Assembly: GCA_025667525.1 (NCBI GenBank) | Contig: CM046875.1 | Coordinates: forward strand, 437,422,617-437,486,616 | Direction: 5' to 3' | DNA from: Glebionis coronaria | Taxonomy: Eukaryota; Streptophyta; Magnoliopsida; Asterales; Asteraceae | DNA: 64,000 nt | Shown here: one piece after another, positions 10,072 to 22,605 of the stretch | Layout: every line of letters begins with the position of its first letter | How positions within the stretch are numbered: position 1 is the first letter of the stretch | Translations under genes and position numbers: made by a program | Notes under the pieces: model-generated | Seen by the model: the letters and a program-made list of their open reading frames with translations, nothing else | The model's database searches: none | What the model was told of the DNA's origin: nothing

Positions 10072-12751
10072 GACAACACGAGATTAAGCAAGAGTTATTA
10101 AAAGCGGATGCTAGGCAATCAAAATTTGAGGACCGAATGGCTAAGATGTTTGAAGCAATCATGTGTAAACCCTCTTCCTCGGGTGGTCTTCCTAGTGATA
10201 CCATTGCAAACCCGAAGGGAGAAATGAAGGTTATTACTACACGAAGTGGTAAAACTTTCAAGGAACCAATCTCTCGTCCAAGTACTTCTACGGAGAAGGA
10301 AATCGAGAAAGAACCCAAGGTGATGGTCGAAAAGGAGCACATTCCAATCCCACGAAGTATCGCTCAAACCACACCTACGGTTGAACCAATACCAATTTTG
10401 GAACCCGAGTTTCCAAGGCCGCTGCCTAATGACCAACCCACACCACCTTTACCCTACCCTTCGAGACGAAACAAAGAGAAATTGCAAGAACGTAACAAAC
10501 ATATAAAAATGTTTCAACAAGTGCATTTTGATGTGATTTTAGCCGATGCGTTGTTGTATATGCCTCGTTTCGCTTCCACTTTTAAAAGTATGATGAGCGA
10601 TAAGGAAAAGCTTTCAAAGCTTGATAATTGTTCTTCGGTTTATCTTAACCGCATACCGGAAAAAGTTGGTGACCCCGGAAAATTTCTCATTCCTTGTGAC
10701 ATACAAGATATGAAAGAATGCCTCGCCTTGGCCGATCTTGGTGCGAGCATTAATTTGATGCCATTTTCCATTTGGAAATCGCTTTCGCTTCCGGCTCTTC
10801 TTCCTTCGAACATGTCTATCGAGATGGCCGATCATTCTACGATTTTAGCATGTGGAGTAGCCGAAGATGTTTTCGTGAAAGTGGGGAAGTTCTACTATCC
10901 CATTGATTTTATAGTAGTTGATATCCCCGCGGATCCTCAAGTTCCTCTAATTTTAGGTCGTCCATTTTTAGACACTTCGAGATCGCTTATCGATGTTCAT
11001 GCAAGAACTATCACTTTGAGATTCAACAAAGAGGAACTTGTTATAAACGCTACTCAAAACACGAAACCTTCTCATGTTTATGCAATCGCTACCATCAATC
11101 ACATTGACATCGTTGATGTGGTTTGCGATGAGTTTTCACAAGAAGTGTTAGGTTTTTCTGATAGCTCGTTAAGTGGCAATCCCACTATTTTGGATCCGAT
11201 TCTTGCTAATTCCACACCAAATCTCACTCCATTCCAAGGAGGCGATCTCACTTCAAATGAAATCGACAATGAAGATGAGGTGTTGATTAGTGATGATACT
11301 TCTATTCCACCATTTCTTTCGCCGATGGGAGTTATGAGTGTTGAACCAAAATCTTCAATAGAGGAACCACCTATCCTTGAATTGAAAGATCTTCCATCTC
11401 ACCTTGAATACGCATTCTTGGAAGGTGATGACAAGTTGCCGGTTATTATTGCAAAAGGTCTTGCTAATGATGAAAAAACCGAGCTCTTGAAAGTTCTTAA
11501 GGCTCATAAAGGGGCAATTGCGTGGAAAATATCCGACATTAAGGGTATTGACCCAAAATTTTATACTCACAAGATTTTAATGGAGGACTACAAACCCGCA
11601 ATTCAAAGTCAAAGAAGGGTGAATCCCAAAATTCACGATGTCATTAAAAAGGAGGTCCTTAAACTCCTTGACGCGGGAATGATGTATCCTATATCTGATA
11701 GCCCATGGGTGAGCCTAATCCATTGTGTCCCTAAAAAGGGAGGAATGACCGTTGTGCCTAATGAAAACAACGAGTTAATTCCCACTCGTGTTGTGACCGG
11801 TTGGAGGGTGTGCATTGACTACCGAAAGTTAAATGACGCCACTCGTAAAGACCACTTTCCTTTGCCCTTCATGGATCAAATGTTGGAGCGACTTGCGGGA
11901 AATGAATTCTATTGCTTTTTAGATGGTTTTTCCGGTTACTTTCAAATCCCTATCGACCCTCGTGATCAAGAGAAGACTACGTTTACGTGTCCTTATTGAA
12001 CGTTCGCTTATCGTAGGATGCCTTTCGGACTTTGTAATGCACCGGGTACGTTTCAACGGTGTATGATGGCGATTTTTCACGATATGATCGAGAAGTCGAT
12101 GGAAGTGTTTATGGATGACTTCTCGGTGTTTGGCAATTCGTTCACGTCATGTTTATCTAATCTCGAGCAAATGTTAAAACGTTGTGAAGAAACCAATCTT
12201 GTGCTTAATTGGGAAAAATGTCATTTTATGTGTAAACAAGGAATCGTCTTAGGACATAAGGTGTCGAAGGCGGGGATTGAGGTCGATAAAGCTAAGGTAG
12301 ACGTCATCACTAAGTTACCTCATCCCAAAACCGTTAAGGGAGTTAGGAGTTTCCTAGGCCACGCGGGCTTTTATCGTCGTTTCATCAAGGACTTTTCGAA
12401 AATCTCTCGACCTATGACACACCTTCTCGAGAAGGATGCTCCTTTTAACTTCAATGAGGATTGTGTTAAAGCTTTCGAAACTCTCAAAAGGAAACTTACC
12501 GAAGCTCCCATTCTTGTTGCTCCTAATTGGGAATTACCCTTTGAAATCATGTGCGATGCAAGTGATTATGCTATAGGGGCCGTCTTAGGGCAACGTTATG
12601 ACAAGCATTTCCGTCCTATCCACTATGCTAGTAAGACGATGACCGAGGCTCAATTAAAGTACACCATAACGGAAAAGGAATTCCTTGCCGTGGTCTATGC
12701 TTTTGAGAAGTTCCGACCTTATCTCGTCTTGACTAAAAGCATCGTGTATAC
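10020..12751 (+). pseudogene. pol: Athila-B gag end, protease, reverse transcriptase and RNase H start
   Basis: Reading order: coiled-coil end of gag with the Athila hallmark ITTRSGKTF (about 10230), the PYPSRRNKEKLQERNK block, the aspartic protease core [12 protein letters not shown] (about 10725-10765), then reverse transcriptase with the catalytic FMDD at 12108-12119, and the beginning of RNase H (CDASDYAIGAVLGQ, about 12550). A TGA at 11997-11999 interrupts CPY-TFAYRRMPFG where relatives have Gly. The frame is then cut inside the RNase H motif YTDH by the Tat insertion (TATAC duplication at 12747-12751) and resumes at 23757. It lies directly downstream of gag in the -1 frame because of a lost A. 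Confidence 0.9.
12747..12751. repeat. Target-site duplication of the Tat element (TATAC)
   Basis: TATAC at 12747-12751 and 23752-23756. Removing 12752-23756 restores the RNase H motif [10 protein letters not shown] of Athila-B in frame. Confidence 0.96.
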
Positions 12752-13334
12752 TGATGACGTATAGTCCCCAGCCGGGTCATGAACCCAGCCCATGGGTACT
12801 ACCCGTATCCGGCCCATCACAGATGGGTGGAATAATGTCATTCAGGCTTATGGGCTTGGATGAACAGTAACCGCGCACATGTGTGCGGCCCACGGCCCGG
12901 TGCACATGTATGCGGCCGACATAGGGTTAGACAGAATAATATTCTGTCTAGGAATATCTTTATCCCAATAAGAGAGGATATTCACTATCAAGATTAGAAG
13001 ATAACAATCATTCTAATTCTGGTGATTATCTCTTCCTTGGGGCCGAAGCATCAGTGGAAGCCCACTAGGGTTTCACTGCCTATAAAAGGAACCCCCAAGG
13101 GTTCCACAAAGGTATTACGACTTGTACTCTAAACTCACATAAACCTTAAACCGATTACTTACTCTCACGTCGGAGTCTAATCGTGGGAGACATTCCCACG
13201 GTAAGCCTAACGCGTGCTGTTTAGTGTGCAGGATCCCAACCAAACGATTCACTTGGTGCAGGAGCCGGAGCCCAGCCAACACGAATTAAGCCTAATTCGG
13301 GTCTAGCAAGGATCAACCAACTTTTGCATCAACA
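12752..13334 (+). repeat. Tat 5' LTR (583 bp)
   Basis: Begins TGATGACG and ends GCATCAACA. The TATA box TATAAAAG is at 13081-13088, followed by GAACCCCCAAGGGTTCC, a perfect inverted repeat around CCC/GGG. Confidence 0.95.
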
Positions 13335-13336
13335 AG

Positions 13337-13354
13337 TTGGCGCCATCCGTGGGA
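13337..13354 (+). other. Tat primer binding site
   Basis: TTGGCGCCATCCGTGGGA, two bases after the LTR end. This form is usual in Tat/Retand-type elements. I do not assign the tRNA with certainty. Confidence 0.8.
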
Positions 13355-13397
13355 CCCATAACACTAAGCTAGAACAAAACCTCATCTCGAATTTCCC

Positions 13398-15158
13398 ATG
13401 ACGAAGAGGCATCCGCAAGCTAACCCCAGGAACGTGAATCCCGGGAACCGGAATTCCCAAGGGGAAGGGATTCTCATCCCCAACCAATCACCTAGCCGCC
13501 TCGCAGGCGGGCCAGGTAACCGTAGCGGTTTTCAGCCCGTGGGTTTGACGAGCACGATCTCGATGACACCCCCGCCTACTTCAACCCTAGACAACCCTGA
13601 TCCGGGGAGTGCGCCAAACCCTCCTAACAAGGAACCGCGCAGACCCTCGACGGAGGAAGAAGTGGAAGTCCTACCACTCAGTGAAGAGGATCTTACTCGA
13701 GTTCTCACGCAGAACTTCGAAAGGATCGTCCCAGGGATCGCATCAAGGTTGAATCTGGGGAGGAACCTCCAAGCCAGACTCAACTTTGGTGACACCGGAC
13801 CAACCAACTCCTCCCAAAATTAGAGGAAAATGAGAGCTCGGCCTCAGGAGCAGGGTACCTTTGAGGAAACCCCTCAACCCCGGAATGTGTTTGAGCGCAT
13901 AGGAGACCGCCTTATACAAGAATTAACGCAGTCTCGAGAAGGAGAAAGGTCGGATGGCTCACCCGAGCGACCAGATCGAGAGCTGGCCAGAACCACACGT
14001 CGCCCGAGTGTGTGGGACAGGATGAACACTAGGAAAAAGGCTCCTGGTTCATCCCAAAAAAGTGGTCCCTATGCAAAGGATGGGGCACCACCGCCGTCCC
14101 CGGATCCGTCCGGAGAGGACTCAGATGACCATCCGCCTAAGCGTCGCCGACCTAGGCGCACCCCTCCACCACCACCAAACAATGATGGGTATTATGATGG
14201 TCCTTACTATCGAGATGCAGAAGCGGAGGATTTTTCGCGTCCATGGTGTGAACCATGGGATGACCCTAGGCTTACCCGGCCATGGGCAGATCCCAGGGAA
14301 GACCCGTTCACCCTCCGCATAAGGAACTATTCTGAGGACACCAAGCGTCACATGCCGGCGTGTATCAAGACTTATGATGGGTCCGGTGATCCGGTCGATC
14401 ACCTTAAAATATTTGATACACAGGCTAAAATTGAGCGATGGCCCATGCCTATATGGTGCCAAATGTTCAATTCGACCTTGATCGGAAATGCCCGCGACTG
14501 GTTTGACGCACTCCCTCCACGGAGCATTGACAGTTTCACGGAACTACGCACTGCCTTTGAGAATAATTATACTCAAAGGAAGAAGTATAACAAGGATCCA
14601 GTCTCATTGGCAACTGTCAAGCAACGGCCAGGGGAGTCCACAGAAGCCTTCACTGAACGATTCAATGATGAGTGCACGCGCACGAGAACCATGCCAGAGC
14701 TCCTGAAGATCTCTGACTACATGCACGCCATAACAGACAGAGAGTTGATCAGGCGCCTCAATGACAAGCGTCCAGAGAGATATGATGACCTCATGGAAAG
14801 GGTCAGAAATTTCATAGAAGGAGAAACAGCTGTTGCCGCGGCCTACCCATCACGAGGAAATGGGTACCGGTCAAATGATCAGTCCCGGAGGCAGTCGGGC
14901 GGTCAAGGTAATCAGAACAATAACAAGGGCTCAAACTATAAGAGCCAAAGCAAAGGAGGACGGTCGGACGATAAGTTCACCCCCCTAAAGATGTCCTACC
15001 GGGAGATCTTGCTGACAGAAGGGGCGAACTTTCCGAGGCCTCCCCCAATGACCACCCCCCGGAACGTCGGCAAGGAAATCGCTTCTGCGAGTTCCATAAT
15101 GACAAAGGCCACGCCACGGAGGAGTGTATCCAGCTCAAGAAGCATATTGAGTCGCTGA
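13398..15158 (+). pseudogene. gag: Tat gag
   Basis: ATG at 13398 follows the primer site by 43 bases. The N-terminal part (141 codons) ends at a TAG (13821-13823), and the frame goes on as a 442-codon stretch. The core gag domain lies at about 14340-14830, with MPACIKTYDGSGDPVDHLKIF near its start and the typical DPVSLATVKQRPGESTEAF and RPERYDDLMERVRNFI blocks. Near 15055, within a run of six C, the frame slips. The zinc knuckle (CEFHNDKGHATEEC, about 15085-15130) is only readable in the frame of pol. The net change equals loss of one base. Gag would form particles. Confidence 0.88.
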
Positions 15159-16981
15159 TCAAATCAGGCAAACTCAAGCACCTAGTTAAGGATTGGAAGG
15201 ATGGAAAAGACAACAACAAGAAGTATGATAAGAAGGATCCCCAAAAAGACAAGCCTTCGACCATATACATGATCCAATCCAGACAGCGCCGCACGAGGCA
15301 GAAAGTTGGCCAAAAATTTTCACGCGGCAGGGAAATCTCATTCCCTCCCATCACAGCAAGCGATGTGATTGATGCGCCTCTCACTATTGAGATAAGCATT
15401 GGAACACACAATGTTCTTCGCATGTATGTGGATGGAGGATCGTCAGCAGAGGTACTTTATGAACACTGTTTTGTGCAGTTATGCCCAGAAATAAGAAGCC
15501 AATTAGTACCGGCCACGTCGCCGCTTACTGGCTTTAGTGGAGACACTATCTGGCCGATAGGGCAATTGCGTTTGCTTGTAACCATTGGGAATGAGGAACA
15601 TTCCACTACGACGTGGATGAATTTCATGGTGATACGCTCACACTCTCCGTATAATGGGATCATAGGCAGACCAGGCATTTTGGCTATCCGGGCAGTACCC
15701 TCTACGGCACACGGAATGATCAAATTCCCCGTTGAGGGGGGAATCGTTACTATTTACAACACAGTCATACCAACATCCGAGTGTCATACCGTGACAACAC
15801 TGGCTCCACCTGTCCCACCCAAGGATGGATCACCACCTCCCAACTGGAAGGTAGCAATTTACCCCGACTATCCGGAACAGGAGGTATCCATAGGAGGGGC
15901 GCTCTCGGATAGCGGCAAAAGGGCCATGTGTTCTCTCTTGAGTGCAAACCTAGATATATTCGCATGGGAGCCAAAGCATATGACAGGCGTGCCACGTGCG
16001 ATAGCAGAGCATAAGCTCCAGATCCGCCAAGGGTACCAACCCGTTAAGCAAAAGAAGCGCGGCCAGGCGCCCAAGCGCAGCCAAGTGATACTGGAGGAAG
16101 TACGGAAACTAGTGGATGCAGGCATCATGCACGAGGTATACTACCACGAGTGGTTATCCAATCCGGTCATGGTCAAGAAACATGACGGAAGTTGGCGCAT
16201 GTGTGTGGACTTCACGGATCTAAACAAGGCCTGCCCACAGGACTGTTACCCGTTACCAGAAATCGACTGGAAGGTGGAGTCCTTGTGTGGATATCCTTTC
16301 AAATGCTTCTTGGATGCATATAAAGGGTATCACCAAATCCAGATGGCGGAGGAGGATGCAGAAAAAACGGCGTTCCATACGAGCCAGGGCGTATATTGCT
16401 ATACGAAAATGCCGTTTGGACTGAAGAACGCCGACGCTACATATCAGCGGTTGGTGGACAAAGCTTTTGAATCATAAATAGGACGCAACCTGGAAGTCTA
16501 TGTTGATGACTTGGTGATAAAAAGTCACACGGAGGAGGCACTTCTCCGGGATGTCCAAGAGACATTCGACACGCTAAGAAGGATTAACATGAAGTTAAAT
16601 CCAAAGAAATGTACGTTTGGAGCAACTGAGGGAATGTTCCTTGGATATTTGATTGATCCAAATGGCATCAAACCTTGCCCAGAGAAGACGGACGCAGTGA
16701 TACAACTGCCGTCCCCTCAGACACGGAAGGAGGTGCAGTCCCTGAATGGGAAGTTAGCTGGGCTGAATAGGTTCCTATCCAAGTCCGCAGAGAAGTCATT
16801 ACCCCTATTTAAGACACTCAAGAAGTGCATTAGAAAGGGAGACTTCCGGTGGACGAAGGAAGCCGAGGAAGCCTTCGGCCAACTCAAGCAGCATCTTGCA
16901 TCCCTCCCTATGATAGTAGCTCCCCGGCCAAAGGAGGAACTCATTATGTATCTCTCAGCTACTCATGGCGCAATAAGCGCG
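15061..16981 (+). pseudogene. pol: Tat protease and reverse transcriptase
   Basis: From the zinc knuckle the frame runs through a Lys-rich linker to the protease core (MYVDGGSSAEVLYEHCF, about 15424-15475), then to RT with the tracts MHEVYYHEWLSNPVMVKK, WRMCVDFTDLNKACPQDCYPLP and MPFGLKNADATYQRL. A TAA at 16475-16477 (Gln codon in relatives) stops it just before the catalytic YVDD (16499-16510), which is intact. RT thumb sequences (NPKKCTFGATEGMFLGYLI) follow. The frame is lost again at about 16982 by one extra G in GCGGGTACTT. Confidence 0.9.
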
Positions 16982-17305
16982 GGTACTTATGACGGATAGA
17001 GATACAGTGCAAACTCCGGTCTACTTTATAAGTAGGACGCTACAAGGGCCGGAGCTGAATTATTCCTCCATGGAAAAATTGGTGTTAGCACTAGTGTTTG
17101 CTACAAAACGGTTGCGCCGGGTACTTTCAGGCGCACCCAATTGTAGTAGTTACGGATCAGCCAATCAAGTAGGTTATTTCTAGAACAGATGTGGCAGGGA
17201 GGCTACAGAAGTGGAGCATCCTATTGGGGGAGCACAATATATCTTACAGGCCAAGGACGGCTGTTAAAGGCCAGATCTTGGTAGATTTCCTGATCGAAAA
17301 GCCGG
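16982..17305 (+). pseudogene. Tat first (gypsy-type) RNase H, frameshifted
   Basis: This stretch uses all three frames in turn. The tract TDRDTVQTPVYFISRTLQGPELNYSSMEKL reads from 16989, then one extra G (CGGGTACTT at about 17126-17134) shifts it. The next frame contains a TAG in place of Gln at about 17170, before the block RLQKWSILLGEHNISYRPR. In Tat elements this module is a degenerate RNase H or connection domain, and a second RNase H follows. Both frame changes are one added G in the same word, CGGGTACTT. Confidence 0.82.
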
Positions 17306-19065
17306 ATGAGGAAGGGTCAATCATCAAGCAAGACGAGATCCCAACAGAACCATGGGTGTTATTCACGGATGGATCTTCGTGTACGGATGGGTCCGGAGCA
17401 GGTCTCATCCTCACAAATCCAGAAGGAATGGAATTCACGTACGCCCTCCGTTTTGAGTTCACGGCCACCAACAACGAAGCGGAATATGAAGCATTAATTG
17501 CGGGTTTAAAAATCGCCGCTAGAATGGGAGTCCGCAACCTTGAGGCCTACGTGGACTCACGGCTTGTAGCGAACCATATTCTAGGTGGGTATGTGGCTAA
17601 GGATGACAACATGGTCAGGTACTTGGAAAAAGTCAAGTCGCTAATCGCGGCTTTCAGTAAGTTTTCCATCAAGCAGGTACCAAGGGGCGAGAATAAGAAG
17701 GTGGACGCTCTTAGCAAGATCGCATCCACAAGCTTCGCTCACTTATCTAAACAAGTCTTGGTGGAAATACTCAAGGAGAAATCTATAACGGAAGGGGAGG
17801 TTGCTGCTATAGTTGAAGAGGATGGACCTACATGGATGACCCCAATCATCAACTATTTGACTAGTGAGACCCTTCCAGACGAGGAAAAAGCAGCACGGCG
17901 CATAAGAAGGAAGGCGCAACATTTCGAACTTCGAGAGGGCATCCTTTACAAACGCTCTTTCTTGCAGCCGTGGTTGCGGTGTGTTGGACCAAGTCAGGCT
18001 GCTTACGTAATCAGTGACATACACGAAGGGTTGTGCGGCATGCATGCAGGTCCACGATCCGTGGTAGCCAGAGCCTTACGAACAGGATATTATTGGCCCA
18101 CCATGCACAGAGACGCGCGTGACATGATTCGCAAGTGTAGTGATTACCAAGTGCATAGGCCAGTACCGCGACACCCGCAGCAGGAGCTTACACCTATCAC
18201 GTCCCCATGGCCATTCTATAAGTGGGGAATTGACATTGCAGGACCGTTTCCTGTAGCTGCGGGGGGAGTTAAATTCTTGATTGTTGCAATGGACTACTTC
18301 ACACGATGGATAGAGGCCAAGGCAGTCAAGTCAATCACAGGCAAACAAGTTAAAAAGTTTGTTTGAGAACATATTGTGTGCCGTTTTGGTTTACCAGGAG
18401 AAATCATCTCGGATAACGGCAAGCAGTTTACGGACAACCCGTTCAAAGATTGGTGTGCATCATTGAACATCAAGCGTCACTTCGCATCTGTTAAGCATCC
18501 GCAGACAAACGACCTTGTCGAACGAGCTAATAGAAGCTTGGGGAATGGCATCAAGGCGCGTCTGGATGAACGAAGTGGTAAATGGGTCGATGAGTTATCA
18601 CATGTGCTATGGGCGCATAGAACTATGATCAAAACAGCCAACGGAGATACTCCATTTGCATTGGCTTACGGCACTGAAGCTGTTATACCGGCAGAAATAG
18701 GAATGCCTACCATCCACACGGCGGAGGTTAATGTCGTCACGAACGATGAACAGCTGCGAATCAACCTGGATCTGTTGGAAGAAAAAAGGGAAATAGCAGC
18801 CATCAATGAGGCTAAGTCCAAGGCTAAGATGAAGGCTTATTATGACGCCAAGGTCAAGGGTGTTTCCTTTCGACCGGGAGACTACGTCTACCGTGCTAAC
18901 GAAGCAAGTCGAGCGGAGAACACAGGAAAGCTGGGCCCTAAGTGGGAAGGACCGTATGAAGTCACTGAGGCCTTAGGACGAGGCGCGTACAGGTTACGTG
19001 ATATGGATGGACGCGACCTAGAGCGCACATGGAATATTTCCAATCTCAAAAGGTGCTATCTCTGA
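17306..19065 (+). pseudogene. Tat archaeal-type RNase H and integrase
   Basis: The second RNase H (about 17355-17745) keeps its acidic residues: Asp in LFTDGSS, Glu in NNEAEYEALIAGL, Asp in YVDSRLV and Asp in KKVDALSK. Integrase follows. Its zinc domain has His residues in HEGLCGMH and one Cys (KCSDY), where the second Cys of CX2C is replaced by Tyr. The core has Asp in WGIDIAGPF and in ISDNGKQF, and Glu in DLVERANRS. A TGA at 18364-18366 (Arg codon CGA in relatives) splits the core. The C-terminal part (FRPGDYVYRANEAS, KLGPKWEGPYEV) ends at a natural stop at 19065. Confidence 0.9.
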
Positions 19066-19804
19066 AAGCTACGGCTTCTGCATGGGTACTTGGCTATATG
19101 CGGTCTTAATAAAGAACCATGCGGTTTTATCTGTTTTGTTTTTATTATGTTTGTTTAGATTCTTTTCTTGTTTTTTAGGACTTGTCATTATTGTTCAAAC
19201 AAAAGTGTAAACGTTCTAATAAAATGCCGTGGTGCCTAGCTAGCTCCACGGCTTGTTTCGTGCAAATCATTTTTTAGAGTTTTTGTTAGTTGTATGAATT
19301 TTACTTATATTATAATATGTTATGTTTTATTCATATGCATTCTTCCAAAATTACTGTACATGTACTATACACCTCCAGGCGGGGTAAGAGGATTAAGTGA
19401 ACCTACTAATTCAACTTGCCGCGTAAGAGGGATGCAACCCCAGCCGCACGGATCATGTGTCCTTACTAGACACCTTACTCACAAGACGTTGGGGTAAGTT
19501 TCATATGCTGTAGCCACACGGTGCTCCGCATAGCAAAGACGCACGTCGCATGTCTAGTAAATTATAGACTTGTATGTATTTTCTTTCTTTGTGTGTAAGA
19601 CGTGATATATCATGCAGTATTGTGCTACAATATTTAAACACAAGTAAAAATACACAAGTTTCCAAAATATCAAAATTGCTGTGGTCACTCACGGACAAAA
19701 CACAAATGTTGTTAGCTGTGTACATGCACGGACGAATAGGAACAATAAATATTCAAAGGGTTACAAACCAAAAGTGTCTGAAAGGGATCATAAGTAGGAG
19801 CATC
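19066..19804. other. Spacer between Tat integrase and the antisense gene
   Basis: No coding signal on either strand. It would hold the 3' ends of both convergent units. A minus-strand AATAAA is present near 19325-19330 and could serve the antisense transcript. Runs such as GGGGTAAG recur at 19380 and 19492. Confidence 0.6.
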
Positions 19805-22605
19805 CTACATAGCGGGGAAAAACTTACCCATTTCTACTTGCTCTCCGACCAGACACGATAACCATTCATCACTTTCTTTCCGCTTCTGGGCTTGAGCCGC
19901 AGTCCTCTCCAGCGCCACACTTAAGGGTTCTTCGGCAAGCACGATTCTGGTTACGTCCTCGTATATGGGGAGTGTCAGGTGGCTGGGGGATGGAGTAAAG
20001 GAAGCACTGGAAGACGCGCTAAGACTGAGCTTTTCCATAATTTCAATATTTGGCGCATCTTTGGTGACCTCCAGCTCATCAAAAAATGGATAGTGCAGAT
20101 TTTGCATCGCGGCCATGGAGGCAGTCATTTTGCTAGCAGCTTCAGGTTTAAAAAAGGCATGGTTGGTAACGTCCTTCCCATTCGTGATCAGCTCAGCGGC
20201 CTCAACCATTCCCTCGTGCCGTCCGTGGTCAATACCATCAGACACAAGGTTGGCGAATTGTTGCACAAAGTCCGGGGCCTCTAGCACCTTCATGACGGCC
20301 AGGCGTGCCCCATGCCCAACCATCCACCTACGGCCGGCAATGGCTGTTAGCAGTTGGGGGCATAACACATTGTCACGCTCAGCAGTGAGGGCATCAATCA
20401 TCAACTCTTTTTGGGAAAATGCCTCTTTCAGTTCTTGGATGACCGCCCTCTCATCAGCAAGGTCCTTTTGTACTTTTTCCATGTTTTGGACGGCCAGGTG
20501 CGCGTCCTCTAGTTTCTGGTTAAGCACGTCTACTTGGTTGGAGTACGAGTGGGCAGAAGCTTCCGCCGTGGCTACCTATAAGGAAAAAACGTGTTAGCAC
20601 ATTCCTTTTGTAATATGGGTGGTGCGGCACGGATATGTACCTTGGTGGTTGCAGCATCTAGTTGTGACTCAAGGTTGGATACTTGCTGGTCGTATTCACT
20701 CGCGCGGGCTGACTGTTTTTTAATGGTCGCCTCGGCATTGACCAGTTGGGATTGGAGGTCAGCAATCTGAGCTTCATTATCTTCAATCATTTTCTCCCTC
20801 CGTCCAACTTTCCTCTTGAGAGAGTCAACATGCCCAAGCGCGGCTTCAAACCTAACCCTCATCGAGGTTCCCATCGCCATTTGGTGTACCAGAGTGCCAT
20901 TGTACTCATCCGCCAAGTCTGCATGACTGAGCGAGTTTACCTCTTGCACCAAGCTTGGTGGTATACAGTTGTTGAGGTACTCCCGGCACTCATCAGCGTT
21001 CCTCAGTCGTGACGCCGTGGTAATATTCCATACTGGGTTGAATGGTTGAGGGGCGCCGGACGTGGGGAAGTCTTGGGAGGCTATGGGTGAACCGTCTTCA
21101 AATACAGGGTCGGACCTTGTGGGGGCCGTAGGTTCTCTTTCCACTTCTTTCCCTTTCCCCTTATCAACTTGGGTGTCAGAAGGAGGTGCGACACCAGTCT
21201 GGTTGTCCCTGTCCAACAAGTATTGGGAGATATTTTAAGTAATGCTTACAAGGGAACTTGTCATTCTTACACATTAAGATGGGGTCTTACATGTTGTTTC
21301 TTGCTAATTCGGAGGCGGTTGGGGCAATCTGAGTGACGGGATCGACATGAGCGGCCCGATTAGCCTCGGAACCCTGGGTAGCACTCCCGACAGATTGATA
21401 CAAGGGGTGGTCTTCTCGAAGTCTTTTGGCAGGAGCATTGTGTTCGCCAATCTCGACTGAAGCAGTTCTCCTCACACGGTTGCTTCTTTTTCTTGTACGC
21501 CTGGCGACGGGCTGCATTGTTGTTTCGTCGATCTCCTCCTCGACTTCTTCTTCCTCCTCTTCTTCCAGGTTGACATGTTGTTGTACTTCATCATCATCAT
21601 CGCCCATCAGTCGGCGAATACTGGAGGTGGTTAGTTCAATATTGTCCCCTTGCTGTTCCCTATGTGGTGAGGAGGGCCCGGCTCCTCCTTCATTCACCTG
21701 GTTATCACCATCAACATCATTTCCATGATTTTCCTCGTCCGAATGAGGATCCGGCACAAGCTTCGGGTCGCCCTGGCGCACCAGTCCAAAAAAGTTCATT
21801 TCTGTCCAGCACAAAACAACATATGTTAGTTATTTATCAAATAAGTGTATACATTTTTTTTTTGGCGTACGGATGTTAGCCTACCTTCGCCCTGCCTTCT
21901 CCAAAAAACGGGATACCTATTGGATGGGCCAAAGTAATTTCGGCTAATTCCTAGCAAACATAGGAATGATTCGGGAAGGTTTCTGTGGAATCCAGTCCTA
22001 TTCAGATCTAACTCTTGGGAGTGACGGGGGTTGTATGTGCTTGTGTGCGGCTTGGGGTCGTGAGGAATCCTAGTTCTAATGATGTAATCGCCCGGCCATA
22101 CCACTGCGTCAATGAAAAAGTAGTGATCATACCAATTTTTCAATGAATCCATTGGTTTATTGTGCGATTGGGGACTGTTGGAGGCTCGTTTCTTAAAAGA
22201 TACCCAACCATTTACTATGTTGGGAACATAAAAGAGCCGGAATAATTCTACGGTTGGAGGGATTCTCCTAGCACGGCAAAGAATCTCGAATTGGCTAATC
22301 TTACAGGAACCTATGCAGTGGAGCTGACTAATGTGTACATCATAATATCCTAGCAGATGTACAAGAAAGTGGGTGAAAGGGATGCGGTAATTAGCCGCAT
22401 CAAAAAGGCGAGTATACAGGCCTATCTTACCCGCTGGAGTCTCAGTTATGAGGTCTCCGGCGCCAGGAAGTGAGGGGTGTAGGTTGGTAGGGATGAAATA
22501 ATTTGTACAAAAATGGTTTAATTGGTCTTGGGTCATGACATTCAGCACGGATCCAATGGTAGGGCTGTTTCTATGAGCCATTACTAAAAAAGAGTGTAAG
22601 GACAT
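19805..22605 (-). CDS. Antisense four-exon gene of the Tat element (gypsy-type transposase-like domain protein)
   Basis: Four minus-strand exons, 22605-21885, 21801-21291, 21208-20641 and 20575-19805, join in frame to 856 codons plus stop. The introns are 83, 82 and 65 nt, all GT-AG, with phases 1, 2 and 0. Exon 1 (residues about 10-235) resembles the plant domain called putative gypsy-type transposon (Pfam PF04195 by memory), with the tracts TPAGKIGLYTRLFD and PESFLCLLGISRNY. Exon 2 is acidic with a basic patch RRTRKRSNRVRR that may be a nuclear signal. Exons 3 and 4 form a long coiled coil and a conserved end block AGRRWMVGHGARLAVMK. The ATG at 22605 is the first in frame; the one at 22581 is an alternative. 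Such antisense frames are known in Tat elements, but their function is unknown. No stop or frameshift is present. Confidence 0.88.

Noticed and set aside
21426..21728. Plus-strand 100-codon Ser-rich frame
   Set aside because: It is the shadow of the acidic Glu/Asp stretch of antisense exon 2 and has no independent support.
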